A DNA stretch of 64,000 bases, from contig QVOM02000090.1 of the NCBI GenBank assembly GCA_003586115.2, positions 14,302,566 through 14,366,565 of the forward strand, in the 5' to 3' direction. The notes under the pieces are model-generated. The model had not been told where the DNA came from. It saw only the letters and a program-made list of their open reading frames with translations, and searched no databases. The translations under genes were made by a program, and so were the position numbers. Source of the DNA: Salvator merianae. Taxonomy: Eukaryota > Chordata > Lepidosauria > Squamata > Teiidae. Below are positions 47,663-60,500 of the stretch, in pieces; the first letter of the stretch is position 1; each line of letters starts with the position of its first letter.

Positions 47663-50600
47663 TTCAGAACATTACATGGGCAGGCTAAATAAAAGACAGG
47701 CAGCCACGGTCCACCTGAGCACGTCTGCCTTGCAAGACACTTTCTGCTTCACTCTAAAATTTGCAAAGATCCCATTTTCCTTCACTCTCCATGACTTCCT
47801 CCAAGCCTTTTGAAAAGTCCTAAAAACCCGTGTCCCTTATCCTGTGCCTGTGAAGTTTGCAGATTGATGGTCTGTAGAATGAACAAGGCTTCCTTTTTCC
47901 CGTTTCCTGAATTCACTGCCAATCTACTGGGTGACCTCTGAGATCCTCCACGATGAGGGGAAACTCTCACAACACCATTCACAAGCTGACAAGCAGCATC
48001 CATTATGGCTTGTTCGCCAGCTGAATGGGCTTTTCTGCCCACTCTGCCAGGGCCAGCTCTTGATGAATTCCCTGGCGCTGCGGTTTTGGCAGTTGCAGAC
48101 AAGTTCCATTACATCTGCACCGTAACCTCCTGGCCCTTCTTCAGGCGGCAGAGCCTTTGTTTGTGTAAGCACACATCTGGCAGAAGAACTGGGGCACATC
48201 TGTGCGTTTAGCAAGCTGGCCCTGCTGTTAGGCATTAGCTTTCCCCAGAATATGGTATGACCAGAAGGGGCAAGAACCTGTGCCAAAAAGCTAAATGTGT
48301 TTCTCTGCTTGTCAAATGCACTTATGCAGCCAAGGAGGCTGATAAACGCATTCTGAATTATCATGGCGAACAAGACCCAGATAATGGAAACGCTAAAATG
48401 AGGATATGAAGCTCCATAGACAGTTGGAAGGAACAGTGTGTTCCCTTTTCCCAAAGAGTATTCTGAGCCACGTCAGAAGAGGAATGGGTTTGGAGATAGG
48501 GCAAAGGCCATCAGAATCAGAATGGTGCCCTCTTCTACTGACACGCAGCTTCTGGAATATCTGAAGCTCCTGCTAGACTGAACTAAGAAGGCAAGTGCCA
48601 AAGTGACCTAAGTAGAAATAAGAAAGCCACCTTCAAGTACCTAAAGGATGTCTTAGAGGAAAAGGTCATAGCACGCTTTCTCTCTTTCTCACCCCAGAAG
48701 GCAGGACAAGAAACAGTGGGCTTAAATTACAAGGCACTAGCTGCCCATATCCATGTCGAGTCTTCTGGGACCAAATAAGATGTTCTTCAGAGTATAGACA
48801 ATGCCTTGAAAGTTAGAATCCATCCCACATTTCAACTCAGGTGAAAACTGAAGATGAATTTGAAGATTCTTGGTCAGCAGAAACACCCAAGTGATGAAGA
48901 ATGAATGTAGATGGCGGAAGGGTCTTCACGTTTTGCTTACTGTCCTCCTCACGCTCATTGCTCTGTCCATCCAAGTTGGCTTATATCAACCAATGAACCA
49001 GGTGGCTCGTCCAGCTGGGGAACAGATGTCCAAAGTGCCAGGGGACCATGTCACCTGCATGACGAACAGATGCCGAGGTGACTCACCTTTGGGCTTATCG
49101 TTTTATGATGGACACAAGCCACCTTTTGCTTAGAGGACACAGCATCTCCCAGGATTTTTTTACAAAATGTGCTGAAAAGCAATATGGAATGGGTCAGGAG
49201 GTACATTTTGGCAGCTGTGCTGTTTCTGATTTCATAGCTGTGAGGGGTTGTGGAGATTTCTGGCCGTTGGCAGAAGGTGATTTTTATCACATAGACAGGA
49301 GATGTTTTTGGAGATTCAGAGAATGTCTTGTACAGCAAATCTTTAAAATCCTGCTATAGGTCCTCATCCATTTATATTTCCCAGAACCAGAATCTGCTGA
49401 TCTTCCAGCTAATGCGCTAGTAGCTGCCCCACACTTCTTCATGAGCAAATAAATGCCAACTGCAAAAAAATCTGAAGTTGTTTAGAATGCTCCATACGTT
49501 CAAGCAGCTCACACACACACAAGCCTGCATTCTTTCACCTCCCACCAGATAGGTGCACAGGAATATATTGGTAAAGCAGCCTTGAGTTTTGTGAAAAACC
49601 TGTACCCCAATGTTTTCATGGCCTTTTCTACACTGGCCCATATTCTGGATTATATCCTGGAGTAGGCACCTAGGGCCTTTTCACATTTTCCACCGTAGAA
49701 CAAGATAGCCATTTTGAATGAAGATGCTTTTGAACTTAGAGCTATCGATGTGCCCAGCTCAAATGGGCATCAGCTGGCATGGTCATTCTCTCAGATTCCT
49801 CCCTCCCTGCTCGCTTACCTGGGTCCCTTCTGCAGGAACAGGGGCCTCACAGACCGCATGTTAAGGTGGATCTGTGAGATCACACCTTCCACTGGAAGAC
49901 TGCATCTGCACTAGAGAATCAAATGTGTCTACTGTTGTACCATGGGACCTAATCTAGAACATGGAGGGCACACAGAAGGCCACTGAGATGCATCCACCCG
50001 GAGCTCCAAGGCCAGGAGCTTTTGGCACTGGAGCTCAGCTTTGAGCCTATGATACGGGCTGATCTGGACCAGTGCCAGTGTGCAGATGGCTTTGATCCAC
50101 CCTGTGCCCTTCCCTGGTCAGATCAATGGACCTAGCTGTTCCAGACCCATTAACTGAGATCGTGGGCTTTTCAGTTCAGAAAGCCCATAGGTTCCTGGGC
50201 ATATTACAACTGTGTGAATCTGCATCAGACTTCCAGTGCACATCACCAAGCCACCAGAAGCTTTCTCGAGGTCTCCCACAGAGCGTACCCGTGAACACAA
50301 GTCCCTCCTTTCCACCAGAGGCATTTGCCGTGCACCAGCCCTATGGGGTTTCATTGTACCAACTCTGCTTGTATTCTGCATTTATATCCTGCCTTTCTTC
50401 CAAGAGAACAGCCATAGCTTAGGAGCTGAGCACGAATTTTGCATGCAGAAGGTCCCAAATTCAGTCCCACACCACCTCCTAGAAGTTAGCAGTGAGAAAC
50501 CACTTCTGCGTTGTTACCAGATTGTGTCCATGCAGTCACTAGGCTTTGAGTTCGGCTGAACTGAATCTTTTGGAACATTATTCTCATAAGCTTCCATTTT

Positions 50601-51837
50601 ATCCTCACAACAGGACTGGAAGGTAGAGTAGGGTGAGAGATTTGATCCCTTTATGCACTAGCCTGCCTTAGTCTGCACTAGCATGTGGATGACAGGCCCC
50701 CTATTCCAGTATATATCCCGGAATAAGGCCCCATGTGGAAAGGGCCAAGCTCTCGCGAATGCTCCAAAGTCTTAGCTTTGGTAATCAAGCTGCTCCAAGC
50801 CCAAGACAAAAAGACTTCTTCCCATAAGGCCCATTATTTTCACTGTCACCAGTGAGTGGCTGTAAAGTGACAATGAAAGGGGTAGGAGACACGAGTGTAA
50901 AACGCATTTTGTGTGCTTGCTATGAAAATCTACAAAATTCATGCTGAACTCACACGCAAATGGAAATTCCGATATTCGTACAAATTTCCACTTTTCTTGA
51001 ATTTTGTGCTTCAGTCTTCCCAAAAACATATAGAAAGACACATCTCTACAGACGAGGGTTTACAAAAAAATGTGTTTATTGGTAAAAATCACACTAAAAT
51101 GTATTATTAGGGAATAATATTGGCAAAACTTCCTTGTAAAATGTGCACTTTAAATAAAGTTGAATATAAAAAAATGCATCTGGAAGGGGTTTTTTTCCCC
51201 AAAAAAAGAGACTGTAAAAAATAATAATAGTGCAAAAAGGTGACCTATAGAATTAGGAGTCCGTTCCATGGAAGAATCCAGCTCAAAGGACCCCCAATGG
51301 ATGTCTCTTCCTCTGTAATCAACCAGGAGTTGAAGCCAATTTGATGGTACCTACAACTCTGTCCTCCACAGTCTTTTCTTCTCAAGGCTGATTATTACCA
51401 TTTTTCTCAGTCTCTCCACAGAACTTTCTTTCCAGTCTCCTGATCATCTTTATTGTGCTTATCTGAATGATTCTTTTAAGTGAGGCCCCCATAATTGGTC
51501 ATAGGTCCCAGTATGCATCTAAGCAGCACTGTGATATGGATGTTAATCTATTGACACAGCCCAGACTCGCGTTCAGGAAAAAAAACAGAAAAGATAAAAA
51601 ATCCAATATCTTTCCTACCTGCAGTCTCACTACTATGACACATATTCTCCACCTTATGTTTGTGCATTCAACTGTTTTATCGTGTTTAATGATTTTGTGC
51701 AATGTTCTTAGACTCTTCCCTGAAGGATGGTGCATTGATTTAATCAGGCATTCAGATTTCAGCATCGAAAAACAAATATGTGCCAAAACATGAGCTCAAG
51801 CACATGGCTGTCTACACTCAGTCGAAAACTCTGAGAA
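47663..51837. other. No gene seen; half copies of MITEs
   Basis: Single arms of the long-hairpin MITE occur at about 49620-49672 (TATTCTGGATTATATCC) and about 50655-50745 (TATATCCCGGAATAAGGCCC). A stretch ending ACACATCTCTA at 51048 may be another hAT-like element (about 50892-51048). No exon recognised. Confidence 0.4.
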
Positions 51838-52199
51838 CTTAAGAGCACAGGAGGAGCCCTGCTGGATTGGGCCACAAGCCATCTAGTCCAACATCCCATC
51901 TCACACAGTGGCCACCAATTGCTTCTGGGTATCCCAAGCAGAATAAAAAGGCAAAACCGTCACCTGCTCTCAGCTCCCTGCAAATGGTCTTTAGAGGCAT
52001 CCTACCTGTCTCTTCCTACCTGGAGGTGGTGCCTAGGCATCAATTCTGCATAAGCACAGAAGAGGAGCTTTGCTGTTTCAGGCCACAGCCCTTCTAAACC
52101 ACCGTCCCACCTCCCACTGGTCCACCATGGGCATTCTCAAGCAGAAGACAAGGGCAAAACCTTCGCCTGCTCTCAAATCCCTACAAATGGCCCTTCTAA
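51838..52199 (-). mobile_element. Two consecutive CR1-type LINE 3' ends
   Basis: Two copies in the same orientation abut: about 51838-52049 ('GAGGAGCCCTGCTGGATTGG' to 'GGAGGTGGTGCCTAGGCATC') and about 52050-52199 ('AGCACAGAAGAGGAGCTTTG' to 'CAAATCCCTACAAATGGCCC'). The arrangement parallels the plus-strand pair at 15.4-15.7 kb. Confidence 0.68.
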
Positions 52200-53040
52200 G
52201 TCCTTGGTATTTTGTATTTTTCCTTTCTCTCTTTAGTTACTCAGTTTGGAACTTGATTTAAAAAGCCTTTCACTATTCCAGGTAGCCTGAAGTACACATG
52301 AGGCTAAGAAAAGAGTGAAGGGCACTAAAAGAGGCAGCTGCGGCTGACATGGATGGAGGCAGCTTGAAGTCTCTCCCCCAGCAAAAAGCAGGTTTGTGAG
52401 CTGCACAGACTTCACAGGAAACTCACAAACTGGCCTTCAGCAGTGGGAGGGACTTCCAGCTGCCATCTCCTGTGCTGGGCATCACTGAGAGAAGCCATAT
52501 AACTAGCACAGTTGATTTTGTGGGATCTTATCCTCTTTTGATGTTAGTTAGTGATGGCATAATGACATTAGGTATTCCTTATTTATAACCGGTTGATGAT
52601 GAATCTCAGGATGCGATCAGACAGGGCTTTTTTCAGTGATCCCTTTATGAAAAAGTATGCTATCCCCAGACGCACACATACACAAAAAAACCTTACAAAT
52701 AGTTGCTCAAATAAACAGCTGAGAACCTACCTTATTTTGCCACATTGCAGCTACATTTGCACCAAGTCAGGCAAACCTACCCTGACTACAAGTGCTACCC
52801 ACCGATTGGCCACTCAGTGGGATACTCCTGCCTCTTTGCTTATTTAATTTCCTGCCCAACCCAACTTACAGAAAGAGACGCCTTCAGACCTATGAAATCC
52901 TAAATACTGAAGAGGCGAATTTTCTCAGACTTCAAAATGGGGTAAGGTGAATGCAGGGAAAAGTTGTCTGGTGTTATAGACTTAAATTTGCCCAGACTCA
53001 ATTTTGCCAGACTTAGATTTGCAAAAGCATTGTGCCTGTT
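52200..53040. other. No recognised feature between CR1 pair and RTN4R 3' UTR
   Basis: Unique-looking sequence. The 3' UTR could reach into it if a more distal polyadenylation site is used. Confidence 0.35.
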
Positions 53041-53789
53041 TGTGTAATAACACCATAAAGAAAAAAGAAAAAAAAAAGAGAAATCTTTATTTCATATCTT
53101 TTTTTTGTACTTGTACACAAGTAAAATAAAATGCATATCTTATATATATATATATTTATATATATACTGCAGTCTTGAGTGAATGGAAAGGAAGCATTTT
53201 TTAACAAATGCACCCTCTGTAAACATGGCATAATGAAAATGAAAGAGAGTTAAACTGCAAGATTTAGAAATGTTGAAGTCAGAGACAGTATCAAATGGGT
53301 CACCTCTGCAGATGGGAAAACTTGCAACATCATTCAAGGACAGCTTGAAATTACAAGTAACACTTTGGAAAGAAAAAAAAATCATATTTCGATGTGTATC
53401 TTCCTCTCTCTCTTTTTTATTTTTGCCACCCCTTTTCTGCTTTCTTTTCCACAGGTAAGATTTCTTTTATTTTGTTGTGCCCATCTGCTCTAGCTAAATC
53501 CTCTTATGGGAAAGTGCAGTTCCAAAGACCAATAAAATTAAATAAAATAAAAATTGAACACTTAGATTTCAGAAGGAACAAATTATATACAGCTGTTGGT
53601 TTGTGTTTTCTTTTTTTATAAAAGGCATCCAGTTAAGCTTTAGAGTAACCACATTCTCTCTTTACTTTCTTCTCATCGGCAACATTTTCTGGAAGTGGCT
53701 TTATTTTATTTTAATTTTGTTTTTCAGTTGTTTGCTTTAAAGCAGAAGTCTCGGGCTAAAGGGTCGCTCCTCAGCGGAAATGCCGGTCC
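53041..53789 (-). other. RTN4R: Probable RTN4R 3' UTR with candidate polyadenylation signals
   Basis: Base composition becomes strongly A/T-rich right after the stop codon. On the minus strand AATAAA occurs at 53710-53705, 53705-53700, 53471-53466, 53421-53416 and 53091-53086. The last is followed within about 25 nt by a U-rich tract (the A-rich run at 53061-53083 on the plus strand), as expected for a cleavage site. A (TA)n run lies at about 53143-53166. Which signal is used cannot be decided from sequence. Confidence 0.4.
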
Positions 53790-55222
53790 TTAGGAGAACC
53801 AAAGCCGACTCCACAGCAAGAGGGGAACCGGCAGGGTCGCCGCGAGCCGCAACGAGGAACTCTGTGCTGGTTGTGCAACCCGGCATTGGGAGCGGGACTT
53901 GTTCTTTTTGGAGCATCCCTGCCGCTTTTTGGTGGGGACGGTGGAAGGCTCGATGGGCCCTAGGAATTCGGGCTTCAGGTTGGTCAGGGGGGGGTCCACC
54001 ACGCTGGGAAAGGTGCCGAAGGGGGAGTCATTGATCTGCTTGTTGCTGCCGTTTTTGGGAAGGCCTGCCTCGCCCGGGAACTTGTTTTTGGCCATGTTCT
54101 CCTTATCCTTGAGCGGGTTGTTGGAAGAGGCCCGGCTGCTATGCGAGGACGGGCCTGGCTTGGCTTTGGCTTCATAAATAAAAGATTTATCCATTTCTGG
54201 CTGGCAGCACTTTTGTGCATTGTCTCGGGGGTCTAGAGGGGGGGCGGCCGTCGGCAGCTTGCCCGACCTGGTCTTAGTGCTAAAAACACTCGTTCTTATC
54301 TGGTTGAAAGAGTCGACGCATCCTTCCAGGTCGCTGCTCGGGAGCCGTTTCAGGTCCCTCCCGGCCAGGTGGGCAGGCAGGTGGCACTCCAGCTCCGAGG
54401 AGGACCCCTTGAACTGCTTAAACCAATCCCAGAGGGAGCGGGCTTGGCAGTCGCACACCCACTGGTTCCCGTTCAGGCGGAGGTACTGGAGGGACACCAA
54501 GGGCGCCATCGTCTCTCCCGTGAGGACCGTCAGGTTGTTATGGAACAGGTACAAGGTGGTCACCTTCCCAAGGTCGTGGAACGCCCTGCGGTGAACCGCG
54601 CTAACCCTGTTCTGGTGCAAGAGCAGCCTATCCAGGTTAACCAGCCCCCGAAATACATTTTCCGACAAGCTCTTGATTTTGTTTCCATGCAAAAACAGAT
54701 AGGTGAGGTTGGCAAGATCCACAAAGGTGTCATCCAGAAGGTTCTGGAGGTTATTATCCTGCAGGTAGAGATACTGCAAAGAGAAAAGCCCTCGGAAGAG
54801 CCCCGTGGCGAGTTCCAGGAGTCCGCAGCGGTCGAGGTGCAAGGTGTGGAGGTGGACAAGGCCCTGGAAGGTGGAAGGGTTGATGGACCTCAGGTTCAGG
54901 TTGTCACTGAGGTCAAGCTCCTCCAGTTTGTCGAGCCCAAAGAAAGCACCAGGTTCAATGAGGCTGATGTTGTTGGAATGGATCCAGAGGATGGACATGT
55001 TCCGGCAGGAGGTGAAACTGGTAGACCTGATCAGAGTTATTTTGTTGCTGTGGAGGAAGATGCGTTGTGTCTGCACGGGAATCTCCGCTGGGATCACTCC
55101 AAGTCCTTGCTGCTGGCAGCTGATGGTGATTTTGGGTTCACTGTAACATACGCAAGCCCCAGGGCAAGATTCCACTTCTGATGGGAAATTCAAGCAAAGC
55201 ACCAAAATCAGCAGTTTGCTTC
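53790..55222 (-). CDS. RTN4R: RTN4R (Nogo-66 receptor, NgR1), terminal coding exon
   Basis: The product is a GPI-anchored leucine-rich-repeat receptor of neurons that binds myelin inhibitors (Nogo-66, MAG, OMgp) and signals through co-receptors such as p75NTR, TROY and LINGO-1 to restrain axon growth. The exon opens in phase 1 after an AG acceptor (completing codon xGA, then S-K-L-L-I-L-V-L), which is the hydrophobic core of the signal peptide. About 477 codons follow, ending in TAA at 53792-53790. Numbering from the TTG at 55205: N-cap cysteines 14, 18, 20, 30; LRRs about 46-248; C-cap cysteines 251, 253, 274, 296; stalk with CC at 333-334 and a basic segment [10 protein letters not shown] (433-442); hydrophobic GPI tail about 453-470. 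Sequons at 69 and 166 correspond to human N82 and N179. The stalk motifs KCCQP and INDSPFGT separate it from the paralogues RTN4RL1 and RTN4RL2. No frameshift or internal stop is seen. There is no in-frame ATG at the start because the initiator lies in exon 1. Confidence 0.96.
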
Positions 55223-55262
55223 CTGAGAATAAGAAGGAAGGCGGAACGGTGGGGGGAAGGGG
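55223..55262 (-). other. RTN4R: Splice acceptor of RTN4R terminal exon
   Basis: Read on the minus strand, a C/T-rich tract of about 40 nt ends in TTCTTATTCTCAG, with the invariant AG at 55224-55223. Branch-point-like CTAAT words lie about 65-75 nt upstream (55285-55300). Using this acceptor leaves two bases (GA) of a split codon and then a reading frame that aligns residue for residue with the human signal peptide (G-S-R-L-L...CPGACVCY). The human gene also places an intron at this point, so the assignment is firm. Confidence 0.88.
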
Positions 55263-55768
55263 AGAGAGAAAAGAACAAGATGCAAATTAGGCCATTAGCA
55301 TATCCTTTGCCAACATCCACAATATTTTGCACAAAATGCCTCTTTCCAGAACGCCTTAACTGCACAGCCTTGACAAATGCAAGTCAAAACAGCTTAAAAT
55401 GCAAACATTAAATCCATTCCTCCAGCATTAGAGCGAGCACAAGAGCTGATGTGAATAGGCATGTGCGGGGGGGGGGGGAATAAAAGATACCTTGACACTA
55501 ACTTGACTATGTTGTACCCTTCCAGCCGTCCCAGTTTAGCTCTGATTTGGGTACCAAACGAGGGACAAAATCTATTAAAAAGAAAGTCAAATGCGGCAGA
55601 TCTGGTCAGCACCACTTCGCTCCCAATGTCTCCCATGCCTCCCTCAGTCTCCATTACCTTCACTTCTCTTCTTACGTCAACTTTTGGATAGCTACAACGG
55701 AGGTGGCAGACCGTTTGTTGCCTGCATCCTATCCATTTAGAAATGGGCATTGCCAGGTGTCTGCTTGC

Positions 55769-56060
55769 TACAGATAAGCACAGACTTTTTGTGGTGTCTT
55801 CAGTTTGAATCCAACCCAACAGGACTGGCTCAGTTCAGTTTCAAACTTTTTCCATTGAGTGGTGTGTTCTGCTTGATTCGAACCCCTCTGAACCACGTTC
55901 GAACAGAACGTGTTCGCTAGGTTCGTTAGAACACCCCTTTGTTCGGTTCAAACTCAAACCACGGTCAAATAGGCAGGGTGTTTGGTTTGAACTCGAACTT
56001 TTTGCACAGCCCTGTTTAATTTGAACCAGTTTGAACTCGAACCAGCTCAGCACATCTCTG
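55769..56060. mobile_element. hAT-like MITE inside RTN4R intron 1
   Basis: Right end GCACATCTCTG; left end TACAGATAAGC (8 of 11 to the family end). Flanking 8-mers CTGCTTGC (55761-55768) and CTGTCTGC (56061-56068) match at 6 of 8 with two transitions. The interior is dense in GAACC/GTTCG words, e.g. GATTCGAACCCC and GTTCGAACAGAACGTG. Confidence 0.65.
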
Positions 56061-57287
56061 CTGTCTGCTTGATAAACCCAACGGTTAGCATCTAAAAGGC
56101 ATCCCCCACATTTTATGGCAGAAGGAGAGATTCTTATGGTCTTGAAGACTTGACTGCCCTTGCAACATCTTCTTGGAGCATTAAGGCTTGTGAAGACAGG
56201 TGGCAAATGGTCCCATGAAAGAAATTGTCCCACATCATTATTATGGCGGCATCTTGTGTTTCATTGCCCATATGCCGTATTTTGCATTTTTGATTTGCAT
56301 ACCACATTGAGCCTTGACTGAGGAGGAATCATGGACCAGAGAGATGGCACAAGTTTACATAATTTCCGAATTAAAAGGCATAACATGGCATAATTTCCAA
56401 TTAAAAATTCTGATCTGGCAGCGGACTGGATGGTTCTGGTTGGAGCATTAACAGGAAGAACCTTGCTATCCTTCTAGTTCACTAAAGACAAGCCACCCAA
56501 TATATTACTGGCACACATTCTTCCTTCCTTGGGAACAAAAGGCTTCCAAGAAACCCTCTGCTATTTCACCTCCTGCAGAAACAGCTCAGCAATGGGATGG
56601 ATGTCTCAGGTCAGACGGTGCTCTGCTACGGAAGGTGCACCTTGGCCTAAAGTGACCCGAATCTCCAGGCACCTGTCCAATTTGCCCACATCCGTGTCAC
56701 CGCCTTTCCTGGCCTGACTCTTAGAACTTGGCAAGCCAGCTGTCGCTTTGCATTAAAGTGTAATGAGGCATTAAAATGCATGAGGGACACCAAGGGACTC
56801 TCAGGGGCCTTTCTTCCGCAGAGGCTGGGCCAAAAGGACTCCTGGCTTGGATGGCCTCAGGTGGTGGGTTGGCCATGGGGCAGTTTCTCCACATGGAGGG
56901 ACTGAAGGTCAGAAACACCATGTGGGGCAGATGCTTCCTCCAAGTGCAGAATGACTAGGCGTGATTGCGAGAGATAACGGGTGAAGGTAACAAAGCTCTG
57001 AAAACCCATTTTTGAAAGTAGTTTTGTGAAACATGACCGTGTTAAGGCCCGAAGATACTAATATTTCTGCTGCTTCTGTTGAGGCAGTTTGGAAATATTC
57101 ATCTCTTGTAGGGTGAAAATTAGCTCCTCATTACATAAAGCAGAATGCTAAAACAAAACGTAGTCTGTGTGTCCCCTTAATTCTGAGGTGCCCTGTGGAC
57201 ACTGAAGAAGGCATCTTCTGACACCATGTCTTCATTCACAGCGGCATCAGGAGCCTTTACTGGACCAATCACTATCAAAAGCACCTT

Positions 57288-57535
57288 AAGAACATAAGAA
57301 CATAAGAGGAGCCCTGCTGGATCAGGCCACGGCCCATCTAGTCCAGCATTCCATCACTCACGGTGGCCCACCAAGGGCTTCTAGGCATCTTAAGCAGAAG
57401 ATGAAGGCAAAACCTTCACTGGCTCTTGACTCCCTGCAAAAGGCCTTTAGAGGCATCCTGCCTGTCTCTCCAACCTGGAGGTGATACCTGGGCATCCATT
57501 CTAGTAGCCATTGATTCACCTGTTCCCCTTGATGC
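57288..57535 (-). mobile_element. CR1-type LINE 3' end inside RTN4R intron 1
   Basis: Starts with AAGAACATAAGAACATAAGA (two inverted TTCTTATG words, the clearest tail of the family), then 'GCCCTGCTGGATCAGGCCAC', 'CTAGTCCAGCATTCC' and 'CTCCAACCTGGAGGTG', ending near TTGATTCACCTGTTCCCC. The well-preserved tail suggests a relatively young copy. Confidence 0.78.
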
Positions 57536-60500
57536 AGGGTGAGATTTCATGCCTGGCACAGAGGCCCAACTGGAAATGGAGTTACGGAGGGTGCCATTTT
57601 CCATGTTGGATTGGGGCGTCTCCCCCATGCACCTGAAACAGAGACACCTTTGATCCAAAGACCATAGAAAGACACACTTCTGACTACCTTTAAGAGCTCA
57701 CCTGCTGCACAGCCAAAACACAACTTTGCCCCCCCTTCCATGAAGCTGTTTTCTTAGGAAATAACAACTTGTCCTTCTCACATCTCTGTGACCTTGCCAG
57801 TGGCCATTTATCTATCAGTCAGGAGGGCAGGATAAATTGTAATAAATAGATGCAATAACCAATAAATAAATAAATCCCAGCAAGGATTTGAACCCAGGTA
57901 CTGCCTGCTGGAAAGCGCTAGAGAAACATTATTGTCTGCCTTATAGAGTGGTGAGACGCAGGAATATAAATCTCAATCAATAGATTATTATCATTTTGCT
58001 CTGTCAATACTAGACATATGGCTGGAATGTTTTATTGGGAGAGGCGCCCAGGGAACAATCGCACGAAGGACGGTGCTCTCATTCGTGAAATCACACCTGG
58101 AAAGTTAAACTGGAGCGATGACTTTGCTATCATAACTCCCTCAGGGCTTCCTAACAGGGTTTTTATCGGATGTTGAAAGGCGCTCAGTACGCAAGGGTTA
58201 TCTTCTGCAGATCGTGCGCATTTCTGCAGAGGCCCAGGAGGCTGCAGGTCGAATCCACAGTGATGACGTCTCCCAGCTGGTTTGTCATGCCCTGACTCAT
58301 CACAGCCCGTTGTGTGGAGTAGCATCACACGTCAAGCACAAAGGCTCCTGGGGCACTGGGCTGCCTGAAAAATGTCCCCTGGGAAATAAAAGCATGGCAA
58401 CCAACACCTCTGTCATGACAGGAGAAACAGGGAGAGAATGATGGGAAATACGGCACGGGGAGATGTAATCGGGGACAGCACAGAAAGATTTTGGAGCTTA
58501 GGGGCCTATACTGGGCCAAAGGGTGTGGATAAAGGTATCTGACACATGCTTGGCTTCTTCTGTGCCACGAGGACCCCAAACCATACCTGGCATTCTCCAT
58601 TGCCATGCAGCTGACAAACAGATCATGGAACCATTTACTCTCTCTGTAACGCAGGTTGGTTTGATTGCAATCAGGACTCTGAGTTGATAAAGGGTTTTCT
58701 CCTGATTTGCAAAACGTCCATACATAATGTGTTGGGAAACAGGACCTTCTGTTATCTTGAGCACACCAACACCATCCTGCAGAGGATGTTAAGTGCTCTT
58801 GCAGGCGAATTACACAAGATAATGAAAGGAGCCAAAACTATGAGAAGACCCCACCCTATTCTCGGTGCCATGAAATCAAGGAGGGTCACTTCCTGTCAAA
58901 CCCTGGGAAATCCTCACTCCTGTTTTGGGCCAAATGATATTCCACTTTGAGAATCCATCCGACTCTAAGTAGGTACCATGGAAGCAAAAACGTAAAATAC
59001 TCTTTCCCCTGTTTCAGTGAGGCACATATATTACCAACTATTCTGGGGTTTGAGAGGTTGGCTGGTTCTGTTTTTATTTAATTGAATGGGAAGCAGTATA
59101 AGAAGCAGTTTAAATAGCTATGTCCTTACAGAAACCATTTGTGCTACAAGTGTTTCCATATCTTCCACACACTGTGAAGGGATGAAATATGGACTTCCAA
59201 TTCTGCTGATCTCTCTCTCTCTTTCTCTCTGTCCATCTCACCTGGGCAGCCTCCAGTCGTCAGGAGCTCCATATCCTCAGCCAGGGATCCTTTGCCATCC
59301 CTTCTGGGCATCCATGGTTCCAACCTGCCCCGTTCAAGCTTTCTCTAGAGAAAGTCCATCTTCTCCTTCTGCGAGCGCCACCTCCCTCTAGATCCCAGTG
59401 AAAACTTCACACTCTTTTTTTGAGTCAAAAACACCTCTTTGAAAGAAATAAATAAAAATGAAAGCATTGCCTGTCCAAGCCCATCAATTCTCTCCTAGAG
59501 CTTTTTGGCTTTGGATCTTTCGTGGATGCCTCCCGAGCGTTCTTAAAAGCCGGTTCCTTCCTCCAGTCCAAATGGCTGTGCTTCCGCTTTGCCATCTCCA
59601 AAGTGTGGGATGACTCAGAGAACTGGGAAGCAATTAGAGAGGGTCCATTATCTGCCTTTCCGCCGGTCCCAGTGCGATCGCATTGTCAGACACGGCAATT
59701 AGGAGGAAAGGGCTCTGGGGACCACTAATAGAAGCTCCTCTTTTTTTTGTTTTTAAAGAGGCCTGAGCAAAATGCAATTTTCTGCTGTTTGCCAAGACGT
59801 GCCCTTTCCCCCTGATCCTCCCCTCCTGATTCTATCGATTTGGAGATATGATAATGTAGCTTCCCTTCAGAGCAGGATCAATAATCATTAGAATTCTCTC
59901 CTGCCTGGACATAAAGGGGCTTAGACACCGCTCAAAGCCTTTTGCTGAGTCAAACAGCATTTTCTTGCCTTTGTCTCTGTAGGGAATGATAAAAGGTGAT
60001 CCATTATTCTTTGAAATGGTTGCAGCCTACAGGTTTCTGCTTTATCTCCAAATCCATAGGGAAAATTATTGCCAACTTTCAGCCACGCCGAAACGGGAGC
60101 GCATTAAGATGCAGACAGGTATAGCTAGTGTGTTGCTCGTGTGTCGCCTCTGCACAGATCAGGACAACCAATTCACCCCATTCAGCCATCCCTGTTTTCA
60201 GAAAGCTGAAAGGTCTGGGTTCTGGCTGCCTCCATACGGCTTTCAGAGCACTCGGAAGTTCTCATCCTCACACATGGAAACCGCTTGCATCTGTGCCCAG
60301 GCACCCAGGCAGTGTGGAGAGGGACAAACCAGGGTACATTTTACTCAGGAATGTGCAGTCAGCTGGTATGGCTTGACAAATTCCGCCCCAGGACTTGGAC
60401 TGCCAGGCGCCTCTGCCAAGACTCCCTTGTATCCAAGCATGAACGAATGGCTCTCTGTTTGCTTGCTAAAGGGGCTGCTTCAGCCAAGGCAGCACCGGGC

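Noticed and set aside
54369..55181. 270-codon plus-strand open frame
   Set aside because: It is the antisense shadow of the RTN4R coding exon; its regularity reflects LRR codon structure on the other strand.
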